Counted from the stretch's first letter, positions 42,896 to 54,682 are shown. The stretch: DNA of 64,000 nucleotides from Talpa occidentalis (GCF_014898055.3 NW_023603184.1:32735359-32799358); one strand, 5' to 3'. Numbers and translations: made by a program. Notes: generated by a model not told the origin, from the letters alone.

Positions 42896-43880
42896 CATAC
42901 ATTCTAGCTTCCCCTTCTCTCCCCCCACCTACAGACTAAAATTCACTTTGAGCTTGACCCTATTCAGCAGATATATTTCCAGAACATATAAAATGCATCA
43001 TTTAGGACCATATAGAAAGAAACTATAAGCATTAGGAACGGGTATAGGTTCACGATGAACAGATCACTTTATTTTTCAGCAGAGAGAATGTATTCGGAGA
43101 TAAGAAGACATGAAAAAAAAAAGTCTATTGAGTAACACAATAATTAGGGTACAATATGTACTATTAAACTAGCCAGGTACTTGGAATGCTTGGTTGTCCC
43201 ACATAGTTCCCTTCTAAAGGGAGTCCTTTCTCCTAAATTGCCATGTTGATACCATGTGCTCCTGCTTTCTGCAGTCTCACTGAATTGGTGTGGATGGTCT
43301 ATGGATCGATACCTGTCCCAAAGTAGGTTAATGCATAGACTAGCCACCGCACATGAAGGGACTTAATGCAAAAATTCTGCCTGGAAAGGACTGTCAGGAA
43401 TGAGTCCGCTAGTCTAGCTGGTAACCAGAGCAACAGCTACAAGAAACAGACACAAGAAAAGTTAATTTAAGGAGAAGCTATAGGGAGAAAAGTCAGAAGC
43501 AGCAGGAACAGTCAAAGTAGAAAAGAGTAGCTAAGTCATAGGAAGGTGAGAATTCTTGATTCTATTGATAGGAGAACAAGAAGGTTTATGAGCTGCCACC
43601 TTGTGTTCTAAATGATCTTTCAGTTGTTCTTTTATGAGGCATTTATTTAGTTCACCTGTTTTCCTTACTTATGCCCATCCTTATAATATTAAAGTAATGT
43701 GAGAATAGCTCTGATCCTTGCAGGCTGAAAGCACCTAATAAAAAAGTGCATCTGGATTTCAGTAAAGGCATACCCTTGCGAACAAGATGGAACCACGGGA
43801 GTGGAACAACCAAACTCAAGGTCAGGCAATTAATAGATTCAAGCCAGCCAAACATCCGATAGCATCTTACTTAAAAAAAA
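42896..43880. other. Unassigned non-coding stretch
   Basis: No supported gene or repeat. A 14-base A run ends near 43886, just before an L1M fragment. Confidence 0.4.
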
Positions 43881-43889
43881 AAAAAAATG

Positions 43890-44580
43890 TAATACTTGCC
43901 CTAACAGCAAAGATAGGCTGAAATGTTTAAAGACTGCCAATACCACATGCTGGTATGGATGTACAACAACTGGAAATCTCTAACATTGCTGGCAGGAATG
44001 CAAATTTAACAACTGCTTAGAAACACAGTTTGGCAATATCTACTAGGCTAAATAACACACACACATATCTATACACATAGCAGATCCTCGAATGTCATTT
44101 TGTTCAATGTCATTGATGAAGGGAAAAAAAATTCCTGCCAATGTTGAATGAAACAACACTATTTGAAGACCTGCTCTCAGTATAATAATTTCAGTTAAAG
44201 TCACATATACAGAAACCTACTGACAACATTAAAATGAGGACTTACTATACGAACATATAACCAGAAGATCCAACTACCCAAAATAAATAATTACTCATTT
44301 GTATCAAAAGATATTACAAGAATATTCATAGCAGCTTTGTTCTTAATAAGTAAAAACATAAAATTACCCAAATATTTAAAAATAGAATGAACAAAATGTG
44401 TTATATTCAGAATACTTTGCAATAAAAACAAAACTACAGCTATGCATAACATGGATAAATCTTCAAGAATAATGGTGAACAAAAGAAGCCAGAACACAGA
44501 AGTAAATATTGTATGATTCTATTTACATGAAGCTGAAAAACAGGCAAATGTATTTCAAATAAATAACATAACTTTTCTGA
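43890..44580 (+). mobile_element. Old L1M LINE 3' fragment
   Basis: 'aacagcaaagataggctgaaatg', 'caacaactggaaatctctaac', 'attgctggcaggaatgcaaa', 'gcagctttgttcttaataag', and 'ttacatgaagctgaaaaacagg' follow the L1M order. Many stops. Confidence 0.75.
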
Positions 44581-44654
44581 GGGGGAAAAAAAGAAACAGT
44601 CCTAGTAACTTATAAACACAATACTCAAAGAGCTTGTTTAAAAACAAGAAAACC

Positions 44655-44924
44655 ACACCTCCTGGGTGGCGCAGCGGTTGAGCGCTGGGTTGCGAAGCTG
44701 CCCACAGCCTCTGCAACTCCGGTTTGATCCCCGGCAGCTCCCCGGCCACCGGCGGAGGGTCCCACATGGCGCGCAGACCTCTCCTGCTGTCCGCTGCTCC
44801 CCTCAGCAGTGTACTTTGGTCCTTCTGCCTGCTCTGCTCCCTGCTCTGGCTCTGGTGAATTCTCTCACCCTCCCGCGCTTCTGACTGTACCCAGTGCTTG
44901 TATAAATAAATAAATAAAATAAAT
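44655..44924 (+). mobile_element. tRNA-derived SINE, younger subfamily
   Basis: Complete copy with intact A and B boxes and a (TAAA)n tail. An exact 12-bp duplication, AACAAGAAAACC, lies at 44643-44654 and 44925-44936. Confidence 0.95.
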
Positions 44925-45157
44925 AACAAGAAAACCTATTAAAAAAATTTAGCTCTTAATGAATTTTTTTTACAGTACAATACACATATCTATTCTGAAA
45001 TATTTGTATTACAGGACTGTGCAATGTAGAAATATATGAATGTTGCTGGAAGACAAAGTGTTCACTGTAGATGAAGGAAACACCAATATGGAATAGGGAT
45101 GGCAAAGAAGAACCCTTTAGCCATCGGATTAGAATTACAGGTATCAGTATAAATACA

Positions 45158-45159
<2 letters not shown>

Positions 45160-45234
<75 letters not shown>

Positions 45235-45254
45235 GCACATGCACACGCACACAG
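45160..45254 (+). repeat. (TC)n(AC)n compound microsatellite
   Basis: About 27 TC units are followed by about 20 AC units with GC interruptions near the right end. Confidence 0.97.
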
Positions 45255-45479
45255 TTTAACTGTCTAGAAGCAATGATATCCCAACAGCAATGAGTTCATC
45301 TGGTGCATGGATTTTGGCTTTTAAATACTATTTCACCATAAGGACTCAATGCTCCTTGAAAAAAATAGCTGAGGGGAAAAGAACAATGTAAGCCAATAAG
45401 TGGAGTGATCAAAGAATGATGATCACATGTTGAAAGGACAGAGAAGCCACATTGAACTGGCTTCCATTGACTAAATCAA

Positions 45480-46555
45480 GGAAAATTTGAGAACCAAAAT
45501 GAATAATGATAGTAGTAGATTATAATTTATTACATAAAATAAAAATCATAGGTACACTGAGTAATAAATAGAGTAACATAGAAAACTCTTCCTTATACTA
45601 AGATGTCAAAAATAATGTGAAAAATAATTGGACTGAAAAATGATTTTGCAGTCATCATAGTAACAGTTAATTCAGGCAAAAAAAAATCATTAATGGATAT
45701 TAAAACTATCGGGCAAAGGTCTGAAGAGGAACATGGTCTCATAGTATCTCTTTACAGATTACTTTTTTTCTTTTTTAAAGATTTATTTATTTATTATTTA
45801 TACAAGCACTGGGCACAGTCAGAAGCGCGGGAGGGTGAGAGAACTCACCAGAGCCAGAGCGGAGAGCAGAGCAGGCAGAAGGACCGAAGTACACTGCTGA
45901 GGGGAGCAGCGGGCAGCAGGAGAGGTCTGCGCGCCAAAACAAGATTACTTCTTAATTATAAAGGAGAAATGATAACTTCATAGCAAAGAAAGGAGGCAGA
46001 TACCACCTTTCACAAGCTATCTAAGTTATCATCACTGATAATAAAATAAATTGACATCAGGTGCTTCTAAATGTAATACATTAAAGACACAGCATCACTT
46101 ATTTAGTATTCCTGCCAAAGCTGCATGTGTGAAATCTGCTCATAAAGAAAATTCAGATAAAACTAAACTGAGGGCCATCCAACAAGTGTTCAGTACTCGT
46201 AAAAAATATGTCATAAAAGACAAAGAAAATCTATTCTGAATTAAAGAAAACAAAAAGACATGACAACTAAATACAATACATGTAATACTGTGTTGAATTA
46301 CACAGTGAAAAATTGCCACAAAAGATATCATTGAGACAACTGGAGAAATAAGAAGTTGCTCTGTAGATTAGATGATAGTATTCATCAATGTCAAATTTTC
46401 AGAAAAGAGAAGAAGCAAGTATGGTACAATGTTAATACCTGCTGTGTCTGGGTGAAGGATGTGGTATGTTCTAAATATCATTCATAAAAACTCCACCATA
46501 AATTTGAAATTATTTCAAAATTAAAAGCTAAAATATTTAACAAGCAAAAATAATC
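45480..46555 (+). mobile_element. Ancient L1M/ME-type sequence, split by a SINE
   Basis: AT-rich text ending 'aatttgaaattatttcaaaattaaaagc' resembles the end of the related segment near 48540. A truncated SINE (45765-45941) interrupts it. Assignment is tentative. Confidence 0.4.
45765..45941 (-). mobile_element. tRNA-derived SINE, younger subfamily, head missing
   Basis: Reverse body and tail are present, but the tRNA-like head with the A and B boxes is absent. A 9-bp duplication, AGATTACTT, lies at 45756-45764 and 45942-45950, so truncation probably happened during insertion. Confidence 0.9.
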
Positions 46556-46559
46556 TACA

Positions 46560-46770
46560 GTGAAAGTGTACAACAGAGGTTAACTTTGGGTGGGCATATC
46601 TGAGAGCAAGCATGGGAGGCTTGTTGGGGTGCCTAATTTGGGTGATTACAACATATATAATCAAATGGGTGTACACAAATGTAAAATTTCAATGAGTTAC
46701 ACATTTAAGGTTTGCTCATTTTACTGTTTAAGTTATACCTCAACTTAAAGGTTTAAAAAGGTTTACAGAG
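46560..46770 (+). mobile_element. L1M 3'-end fragment
   Basis: 'caaatgggtgtacacaaatg', 'gagttacacatttaaggtttgc' and 'actgtttaagttatacctcaac' is the L1MA/MB-type 3' end. Confidence 0.65.
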
Positions 46771-47280
46771 GAAAGGAAAGGTTTAAAAATTATAGCCTGC
46801 CTGCTTTCTTTCCTTCCTAATAATTTATTCCAAAGGCCTAAAAGAGGAGGGTGATCAAGCAGACGACCAGAACATGAGCAGAGGTGGCAGCAACCCAATG
46901 AGGGCTCAGCGCTTAGCTGGACCGCTGTGGCCTGGTGGGGAAGTGAAAAGGCAGGTGGGGCTGTGGTGCAATGGATTGCTCTCATAGAGGGAACCAAGCA
47001 AATAAGCAAATGTACAGAAGATGATGGAAACCATTATTTCTCAGTGGCAGAAAAGCGAATAGCAATGGAAAGAGGGAGACACAAAACAAAATCTGTAGTG
47101 CTGAATTATAATTCAAGGCACTGGTGCAAAGCCATGTGAGAAAAAGAGAAATACACATATCCAAAGTTGGACATGCTCGCATTGTGGGTGCACAAACATA
47201 CATGGTTTCTAGCTTTGTTCACTGGGAAGGAGGGGCTGGAGATGGCGATCCCCAAAAGCAATACACACACACCAGGAACT

Positions 47281-47296
47281 GAGATTTTTATTTCTA
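47281..47296 (+). repeat. Flanking 16-bp duplication, left copy
   Basis: GAGATTTTTATTTCTA occurs exactly again at 47446-47461. Confidence 0.9.
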
Positions 47297-47445
47297 TTTT
47301 TTATAATATATTTATTTATATATATTTTACACCATTGGTCACTTTTGTACAGTGTTGGCTTTCTCCTCTCAGGTGTAGTGCAAGGGACTATGGTGATGGT
47401 GCATGGGTAAATTGGTAGTGGGAATTCTACGGCGACTACACCTGA
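47297..47445 (-). mobile_element. Unrecognised retroposon-like element with a hairpin
   Basis: The 149-bp insert is bounded by exact 16-bp duplications. On the minus strand it ends in an AT/A-rich tail. It contains a perfect 14-bp inverted repeat (CTCTCAGGTGTAGT at 47366-47379; ACTACACCTGAGAG at 47435-47448, which partly overlaps the duplication) around a 55-base loop. It matches none of the SINE families seen in the window. It may be a retroposed structured small RNA or an unknown non-autonomous element. Confidence 0.55.
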
Positions 47446-47469
47446 GAGATTTTTATTTCTAAATACCAT

Positions 47470-48540
47470 TCTCCACTAAAAAGTTCTAGGACTTCTTGGA
47501 GAAAATGGTTGATTCTATGACTGAGGTAGGGAAAGTACAAGATGGAGTATCTTGTTTCAGAGAGTGAAGAAGAAGAATGCTCAAAGAATGGCGGAGATGT
47601 GTCAAAGGACCCCAAAGTCAACTTGAAGGGATTTCCACTGGACATGTAAGCGTCAAAATAAATAATAGCACTAAATGGAATATGAACCATTGACTAAAAT
47701 AGGAGTCCATGATAAGTTGATATTAATAATTAGATAAATTATTAGATTAATAATTAGATATTAATAATTAGATAATTGGGGGGAAGAGACTTTACCTTAT
47801 AGTAGACTGCCAGCTAATAAATGGAGAAGGAATGGTAGAGTTTGAAGATAACCATTTGCAACTATGAGTAATGATTTGAGAATGAATGTTGAAACCACTG
47901 GGGAGGTTTGGAGAGCAGGATATTTCACATGAGTATCTCAACACAAAATACATGTTGGATGCAAAGAGGAAAACAATAACACTGCATTAGGGAAACCATC
48001 TCAACCAACAGGTAAGGATTACTGTCACCAGCTAAGGAAAACAGAAATAACTTATCATCTAATGGAATGCCTGAATTGGAAGAACATAGTATTGCTTTGT
48101 GCTCTTCCTTCTTAGATCTAATCATGGGAGGCATTAGAGATACTCAGAAGGGAGATTTTTAGAGATACCTGACCTGTAATCTTCAAAGGTGTCTACCTAT
48201 AGAAGCCAAGGAAAGACTGAAGGAGACTAGGAAAAAATGACCACTAGGTGCAACTGGATTCTTTTGCCAGGAAGAAACCGTTGAGACAATTGTTTTCAGA
48301 TGGAACCTGAACATAGATGATAGTGATGTATCAGTATTAATTTCCTAATTTTGATGACTGTTCTGTGGTTATATACAAAAGTGTACTTTTTTGTGGGAGA
48401 ATGAACAGTGGAGGTTTTGGGAGTGGTAGTGTATCATATGCACAGCCTGCTCTCAGATGGTTCAGAAAGAAAATTCTTTGTAATAGTATGGTAACTTTTC
48501 TGTATATTTGAAATTACTTCAAAATAAAAAGGGAAAAATT
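47470..48540 (+). mobile_element. Ancient L1ME-like sequence
   Basis: 'ccccaaagtcaacttgaagg', 'aaatggaatatgaaccattgac', 'gaggagacc..tttacctta', 'ttgatgactgttctgtggtt', 'ctctcagatggttcag' and 'tgaaattacttcaaaataaaaagg' match a common old mammalian LINE 3' region. AT-rich tandem units lie near 47712-47777. Confidence 0.5.
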
Positions 48541-48764
48541 ATACTCTGACCTACAACATGAGTGCAACAAACATTTTTATTTCCTGCAAAATTATTATAC
48601 AGAACTGACCTGAATTTTTCAAACTGCACACTCTATTCCCTAGATTCAGATAAACTCCAGAGCTGTACCTGTCTCTCCCCTTGTATGGGGAGAGATATCA
48701 GGCCTATGGGAGGTATCTGGTGGCATACCAAGGGATTTGGTCCAAAACTGTGACTTATCTAAAC

Positions 48765-49130
48765 TTCCTGATCAACTAGTTGGATAAAGAAATGGAAGGT
48801 TTGCTTATTCAATACACAAAACTCAATGCTTGGACAGGCAGCCAGTACACTAGATGAGAAACTGCAACTCAAATAGATGAACAAATGGAAACAAACATAT
48901 TATAATTTAAAATGCAAATTCCTACACTTAGGTTAAAAAAAAAAAGTTGTAGAGATGTAAGGCTGACAAGAAATGACTAAACAGCATTTCTTGTGAAAAA
49001 AAGACCTATACTTGCAATTTGAGTCAGCAGTGTGACATATTCTCCCAAAAAAAAAAAAAGGATCCTAGACTGCATTACCAAAAATATATTGTCTACAAGA
49101 ATGAACTGGTGCCAGTGTCCTCTGTGAGTG
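48765..49130 (+). mobile_element. L3/CR1 LINE fossil
   Basis: 'actagttggataaagaaatgg', 'caaattcctacacttaggtt', 'tttgagtcagcagtgtgaca' and 'ggatcctagactgcattacc' follow the order of L3/CR1 3' ORF text. A frame reading about 30 codons to a CAG/GTGAGA donor-like site is part of this fossil, not a host exon. Confidence 0.75.
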
Positions 49131-49214
49131 CCAGGTCAGCTTATGTCAACACCAAGATCCAGCAGGTGAGAGTGCCAGGCTGGCTCCTGGATATTAAGGG
49201 GCTTTTTTTTTTTT

Positions 49215-49320
49215 CTTTTTCATCTACATGGCATCTTATTTGAGCCACAAAACAGCTCTGTGAATAGATTTTATTGTAATTTTAATTTATGGATGAGAAA
49301 ATTGAGGCAAATGGAGTCCA
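49215..49320 (-). mobile_element. MIR fragment, antisense
   Basis: 'atcttatttgagccacaaaac', 'agctctgtgaatagatttt', and 'tttatggatgagaaaattgagg' give the reverse-MIR order. Confidence 0.6.
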
Positions 49321-49480
49321 AATCTGACATCTGCAGGTCATCTCACCTTGGGCCTGCATTTTCTGAGCCTTCACGTCTTCTCTGTAAAATAACATAGTAA
49401 TACTTGCCATGCAGGATTGTGAAGATTCAAAGAACCTGACCCAGATCCTAGTACTGAGAATTCAAAAAAATGTTACTTCC
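49321..49480 (+). mobile_element. MIR fragment, sense
   Basis: 'ctcaccttgggcctgcattt', 'ttctctgtaaaataacatag' and 'gattgtgaagattcaaagaa' match MIR sense. Confidence 0.55.
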
Positions 49481-49959
49481 ATCTCCTTGCTAGCCCCTGT
49501 ATCTATATGACGTGGAAAATATGTCTTTAGATGCAATCAACATCAAGGTAAACTTCATTATCATAATTTGAGAGAGTGGACCTCTCTTTATCAAGTCTCC
49601 TCTGCTATGAGGCTATTCCATATTCCAGCAGGATCCACAGCAGCCCAATTCCGTGCAAGGCACAGGTGTCCATGTGCAGAAAAATCTGGTATATGTGCTC
49701 AACTCACATACAAAATCAATGAATGCAGCAAGTGGGCAGGATCAGTCTTGGGGTCAGAAGGCGAAACAAATCTCAGAATATTAAAATTTATGGACAACAT
49801 GGGATAAACTGTCACTCACACTAATGTACCTTCAGCAAGAAACCTACAGACACACGTGGAGAGAACGAAATCTCAGCATCAGTCACACAGAGGGAGTTGA
49901 GAAATGATATGAAGCTTAGTTCTAGCCTTACCTCTTCCCTGAATTCTGCAGCAGCTTCC

Positions 49960-50170
49960 CTGAGGCCCTTCTCCTTCCCAACCTCTCCCTGCTCTGCCAA
50001 AATGCTCTTTCTAAAATATAGGTGGATTATTTTGTCTGGTAGTCAAAATCCTCTGTGTTCTGAAGCTGGTATGGCTCTCTAGCCTCTTTCCTCAGAATCA
50101 TCTGCAAATGCATCCCAGCCTCATCAAGCCCCATACACAGCAACCCACCACCCCCTACCCATCATGCCTG
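49960..50170 (+). mobile_element. L2 LINE fragment, 5' part
   Basis: 'ctgctctgccaaaatgctc', 'agtcaaaatcctctgtgttc', 'catcccagcctcatcaagcc' look like L2. It continues at 50410 after a MIR insertion. Confidence 0.6.
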
Positions 50171-50244
50171 GCCTGTGTTGTCCCCTCAGGGTAATGAAGG
50201 CAAATAATCTTCGCCACCGATTCTTGGGAAGGAGGGAGAAAAGG

Positions 50245-50405
50245 AAAGGGCTGTCAACATTTACTAAATCGCATTCTAGACACTTTATGTGAATTAACTC
50301 ATTACATCTCCATATGATAGATTAACTGAGAATAGAGTGGTTAAATACCTTGACTAAAAGCACACAGCTAGTGAATGGCCAGGCCACTTCAGAAGTAATT
50401 GCTCC
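50245..50405 (-). mobile_element. MIR SINE, antisense
   Basis: 'catttactaaatcgcattctag', 'gtgaattaactcattacatctcc', 'gcacacagctagtgaatggcc' give reverse MIR. Confidence 0.75.
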
Positions 50406-50409
50406 CTCT

Positions 50410-50625
50410 TCTGGGCCCTGCTGTAGAGATAGCATTTATTTCACTTATTAAGTGGTTCACATGTCTGTTCCTTCCCAGAATATATAGATTATAGCTTTCT
50501 TAAGCAAGAGAACTGTGTCTCACTAATCTCTTCCCTCAGTGCCTCACACAGTGCCCTGCACCTAGTAGGGGGACCAATTTGTTGAACTGAGTCACTCACC
50601 CATGCACCTCCCACAGCTCTTGACT
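50410..50625 (+). mobile_element. L2 LINE 3' end
   Basis: 'catgtctgttccttcccag', 'tagctttcttaagcaagag', 'ctgtgtctcactaatctc', 'cagtgccctgcacctagtag' is a typical L2 terminus. Confidence 0.8.
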
Positions 50626-51535
50626 TAGAGCCCAACACTGAGTAGGTACAGGCTAGCTGAATGATACTGGATATATCTCTGAATTTTCTCAGCTTCTTAA
50701 CCAGGGTTTCATAAATGCTCTGCGCTCTATAAGTAATGGTTTAATTAATTCATAAACTAGATGATTCTTCAGATGTTTAGAACTTGAGTCACTGGATAAA
50801 GAGAATGACCTCAAGACCTGACAGGCAGTTCCCACGAGGTCTAAGACAAAGCCTCAGGGTGGAAACAATGAACCCTTAATGTGTGGAAGAAGACACCACA
50901 GCCCTCTCCTTTCTTGATTCTATCCCCAACAATAGTAACAACAAAAGCCAATAGGTTGACTCTCAGCCATTTTTCCACAAAGTCCAATGATCTCTGCCTC
51001 TGCTGTAGCTACAACCAGCAGGACCAGGGCCAGGCCTGGGGCAGGAACATCTAAAAAGACGCCGGCCCAAGAAGCCCTCTGGTACCTTGCAGCCTCTCAC
51101 ACTCAGGATCAGTTTTGTCTTTTTCATTAGAACAAAATGGAATCTAGAGAGCCTGCTCTTAAAGCTTTATTCTTTCAGGGATTAAAAGTCAAGAATGCAG
51201 ATAAGATGTTACAGAGAGATCAAAGCTTATCATAACAAGCTTGTACAGTGCAACAATAAACAGAACACTAAGAATGAGGATTGTATCTGCTGTAACTAAC
51301 TGGTGCCATGTGACCCAGAAAGACAGACTTCCTACCTAGATGTAGTTCCCCAGTCAACAGTCCTGAGTCCCGAATTATTAGATTCAGAGGTAGCTTACTG
51401 AACCCCCACTGCCTTCAGTCTAGTTCCCAGCTGAGTGATGATCAGAGGTGCCTTCCTGATCTACTTACAGATCCAACTCTGCAACTTCTCTGGTTCAAGA
51501 CAGAGTTGTAGATGAACAGGTTCTGTTCTGGACCA
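50626..51535. other. Unassigned non-coding stretch
   Basis: No supported gene or repeat. Confidence 0.4.
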
Positions 51536-51539
51536 TACT

Positions 51540-52030
51540 CAAAAATTGATTTTTAAATAAAATTTACTATTTTCAGATTATTAAAGTAATATATGAATAT
51601 TACAAAAATATCTATAATAAAGGAAAAAAATTAAAGCAATAATCCTACTGCCCACTGCTAATACATGTATATTCCTTCCAGAATTTCCCCCATTAATATT
51701 GGGTATGTATATATTATAATTTCGGAAAAGCAGATGGGTAATATTACATATTCTGTTTTATATCATGACTTTTGCACTTAACATGTTATATTTACCATGT
51801 CACTGTTTTCAAGGAAAATGTGATTTTTATGGCTTTATAACATCATAGGACTCTGCCTGATTTCACTGATTTTCCTACTTTTGGGTACCTAGATTGTTTT
51901 CAATATTTTGCCATTATTAATTTTGTTGTGATGAAAATTTTTGAAGGTAAATCCCTATCTACTTTTCTGAAATATCCTTGGGACAAATTTTCTAAAGTAA
52001 AATTATTAAATAAAGGACTATGACTATCTT
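51540..52030. other. AT-rich, probably decayed interspersed repeat
   Basis: Phrases such as 'tttgggtacctagattgttttcaa' and 'cttgggacaaattttctaaag' resemble a common reverse-oriented old LINE-like repeat, but the family is not clear. Confidence 0.35.
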
Positions 52031-52144
52031 TAAGAGACCTGTATAATTACATTTTATTGGGATAACTGACAAAATACATCACATCCAGAAGAAAAAGAAC
52101 AAAGCGGGTAAAAGTTACCAATATTGAAATGATAATATTGGCGA

Positions 52145-52370
52145 ATACTGGGTATATATAATGTGACAGGGCAGCTGCTAAGAACTTTTCACGCATCTGC
52201 TCATTTAGTCTGTGAACTAATCCTGTAAGGTATGCAGAGATAAGGAAACCAGGGTTCAAAGACGTTAACTTGTCCAATGTCAGAAGGAGTGGGTGGCATA
52301 GCTGAATTTAAATTCAATTATGTGTGATTCCAGAGAGTACATTTACTGCTATGCTACAATATATCACAAG
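52145..52370 (-). mobile_element. MIR SINE, antisense
   Basis: 'ctgctaagaacttttcacgc', 'tgctcatttagtctgtgaac', 'gagataaggaaaccagggttc', 'aacttgtccaatgtcagaagg' and 'gtacatttactgctatgctac' give reverse MIR. Confidence 0.8.
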
Positions 52371-52633
52371 AAATTAAGGGGGAAAAAATAGTGTTTCCTA
52401 TCCAGAGAAGACTTACTTGGATGGTACAAGGGCCATGGGATAGAGAATGGGAGAAACAGGTTGCAGAAACAGGATCACAGAATGAAGATCAATGGACAGA
52501 AATGATTAAGGTGTCAAACTGCACCTTAATATCAAAATGTCATTCTAAAAAATGACAGTCTATGGCTATCTCAGGGCAGCCTAATGTAATCACAGGAACT
52601 CTTTAGAAACTGAGAGTGTTCTTTGGCTGATGG

Positions 52634-53110
52634 TGTTAGGGGGAAATGATGTCCTGAGCTAATCCCATGCAGGCTTTGTGGACCCCACCCCCACTCCAGA
52701 CTAAAGCTATCAAGACATTGGGAAAGACAAATCCCGTCACCACCAAAGGGAGGGTGGCTGGGACCTGAGGGTGGAGTTGGGCAGCCAGGTTGAATATAAA
52801 AACCAAACACGTGGGCCTTGGGGTGGCTCGCTATCGCTCGCTTCCTGGCTTCACGGCTCCTGGCTCGCGGCCAGCTCTCAGAGTGCCATTTTGGGATTCC
52901 TGATCGGTGGATCGGGCAGGAGTCATTTAAAACTTTATCTCCCACTTTTCTCCCTGAGCTGTACATTTCCTCATTTCCCCTTCCCTTGTAAATAAACCTT
53001 TTATTAACCTTTCGCATGTGCCTGCAGTAGAGCATTGATAAGTCCTTTTAAGCGCGCGGGTGAGGACCCACAGTCATGCACCCTGTTTTGTATCGGGGCT
53101 GCTCTACACA
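52634..53110 (+). mobile_element. Solo LTR, probably ERV1-type
   Basis: It starts TGTTAGGGGGAAATGA and can be closed at ...CTACACA; the right end is uncertain, and TTTTAACA at 53187-53194 is an alternative. TATAAAAA at 52795-52802 and AATAAA at 52991-52996 lie at the spacing of U3-R. The R-like segment is CpG-rich (tcgctatcgctcgc). No gag/pol/env text flanks it and no target duplication is obvious. Confidence 0.65.
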
Positions 53111-53494
53111 TATCCCAAAAGGGAGCAACCAAGTTTTCAAAAAGTTATGTTTTCATAGATTTCTCAAGTCAGATTCCTCAAATTTCTTTTAACAATCCGT
53201 CCTCTTTACAGAGGGGCCACGCTGCAAGGGAATACTAGTGGATTCACAATAATTTAACACTGTATCTTTCAGGTATTTTAGATAAGGAGCCGATAAGCAG
53301 TGACTGGGGAACTCAGGACTCTGACCTTTAAGAAAGAGAGGTCAAATATTTTTGAATGAATTATTTGTTCTAGCAGCTCTAACATGAGGCTGTGAATATA
53401 TGTTGCCACCCTCTGCCATGGGCAGCAGGGGGCTGCATGGCAGGGGATGAGTAAGAACTGCAATCAGACTGTTGGGAAGCTACTGCAGCAGTCC

Positions 53495-53700
53495 AGGTGA
53501 GAATAAGTTTAACTTCCGGTTCAATCACCTATTCACTCTGAGAAGCTGGCCAGGATACCAAGCCTTCCTAAGCCTCAATTTCCTTAGCTGCATAGCTTTA
53601 ATTATAGTGATAACCTCACAGGACTACAAGAGAATTGAATTCAAGTATCTTGGACAAAGCAGATACTTATATGCTGGTTCACTTGCCCCTTTGTCCATGG
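53495..53700 (+). mobile_element. MIR SINE, sense
   Basis: 'agcctcaatttccttagctgc', 'aattatagtgataacctcac', and 'aggactacaagagaattgaa' match MIR sense. Confidence 0.65.
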
Positions 53701-53794
53701 GAGACCTGATGGTCTAGAGAACAAAAGGGGAAGGGGGACATTGTTGAGAGGTGGGAAAGCAATCTTTTACCCCAGACCTCTTTTACGTTTCATT

Positions 53795-53820
53795 AAAAAA
53801 AAAAAAAAAAAAAAAAAAAA
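53795..53820 (+). repeat. A26 homopolymer
   Basis: Uninterrupted A run without a recognisable retroposon body on its left. Confidence 0.95.
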
Positions 53821-54180
53821 CACTAGGAAAGTAAAACAATTCTTTCAAATTTGTCTGAATTTAATTCTCTCTAAATGTGTCAGCCATAATTTCACAAGGA
53901 AACAAAACATTTTTATAATCATCAACTAACAGTGATTTTAGACTCCCAAAAAGGCACTTTAAAAACATTAAATATATATTACATATATTCATGTTAAACA
54001 AAATATAGGGCTTAGACCTAAGAAATGGCTTTTTCCCCTTTTACAATTTCAAGTTTTCCATTAGCAATAATATAATCCAACATATACTGTTAGGAGCCAA
54101 GTACAATGTAAAGAGTCTATTCTTAACACACAAAAAACATCAATCTCAGCATAGATATAACCTGGAAAATATATTTCAAG

Positions 54181-54322
54181 TGGACTTTATTTAGTTTTGA
54201 TTTTCTGATGTACTGTCTGTGCCACTCCATATTTTCTGAGTCCAGCCTCCCTCCCAAATATGTAACCCCCCTTCATGTGGGGGTTATAGTGATAACCTCC
54301 CCCCACACACGTGGCCCTGGTC
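54181..54322 (-). repeat. Inverted repeat, left arm
   Basis: Its reverse complement matches 54683-54812 at about 85 percent by eye over at least 83 bases. Shared words include ACATATTTGGGAGGGAG, GAGTGGCA, GACAGTACA and CAGAAAATCAAA. Confidence 0.85.
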
Positions 54323-54682
54323 CACAATGAATGAGAAAATATTTGAAATATATTAGAATATACATTTTTTAATTTAACCATTCTTTCAAACAGAGCCTAC
54401 TACTTACTTATAGTACCTAAAAATCATCCTAACTTTCCTGTTTTGATATGTGCTAACATCCTCAAATGCATTTATTAAACTAAAATCTACCATTTATTCC
54501 CTATAACCTTGTCAGCTCACTGAGTGAATGGCTCAGTGACCCTACTGGCAGGGGGTGGGTCTGACAGGGAAATGCACACACCCTTGACCATTCTAAGTGC
54601 TTTGCCAACCATAAACATTCATACACGCATGAGCTACTGTTGTTATTATGACAATTATAACCACCAGGTGCTCATCCCAAAC

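Noticed and set aside
45160..45254. Regular spaced repeats that might suggest a CRISPR-like array
   Set aside because: They are simple TC and AC dinucleotide microsatellites in a mammalian sequence, without spacers.
49040..49166. Exon ending at CAG/GTGAGA
   Set aside because: The preceding text matches an L3/CR1 LINE and no acceptor with a pyrimidine tract is present.
52571..53035. 154-codon minus-strand frame
   Set aside because: It overlaps the solo LTR in reverse, with no retroviral motif and no splice context.
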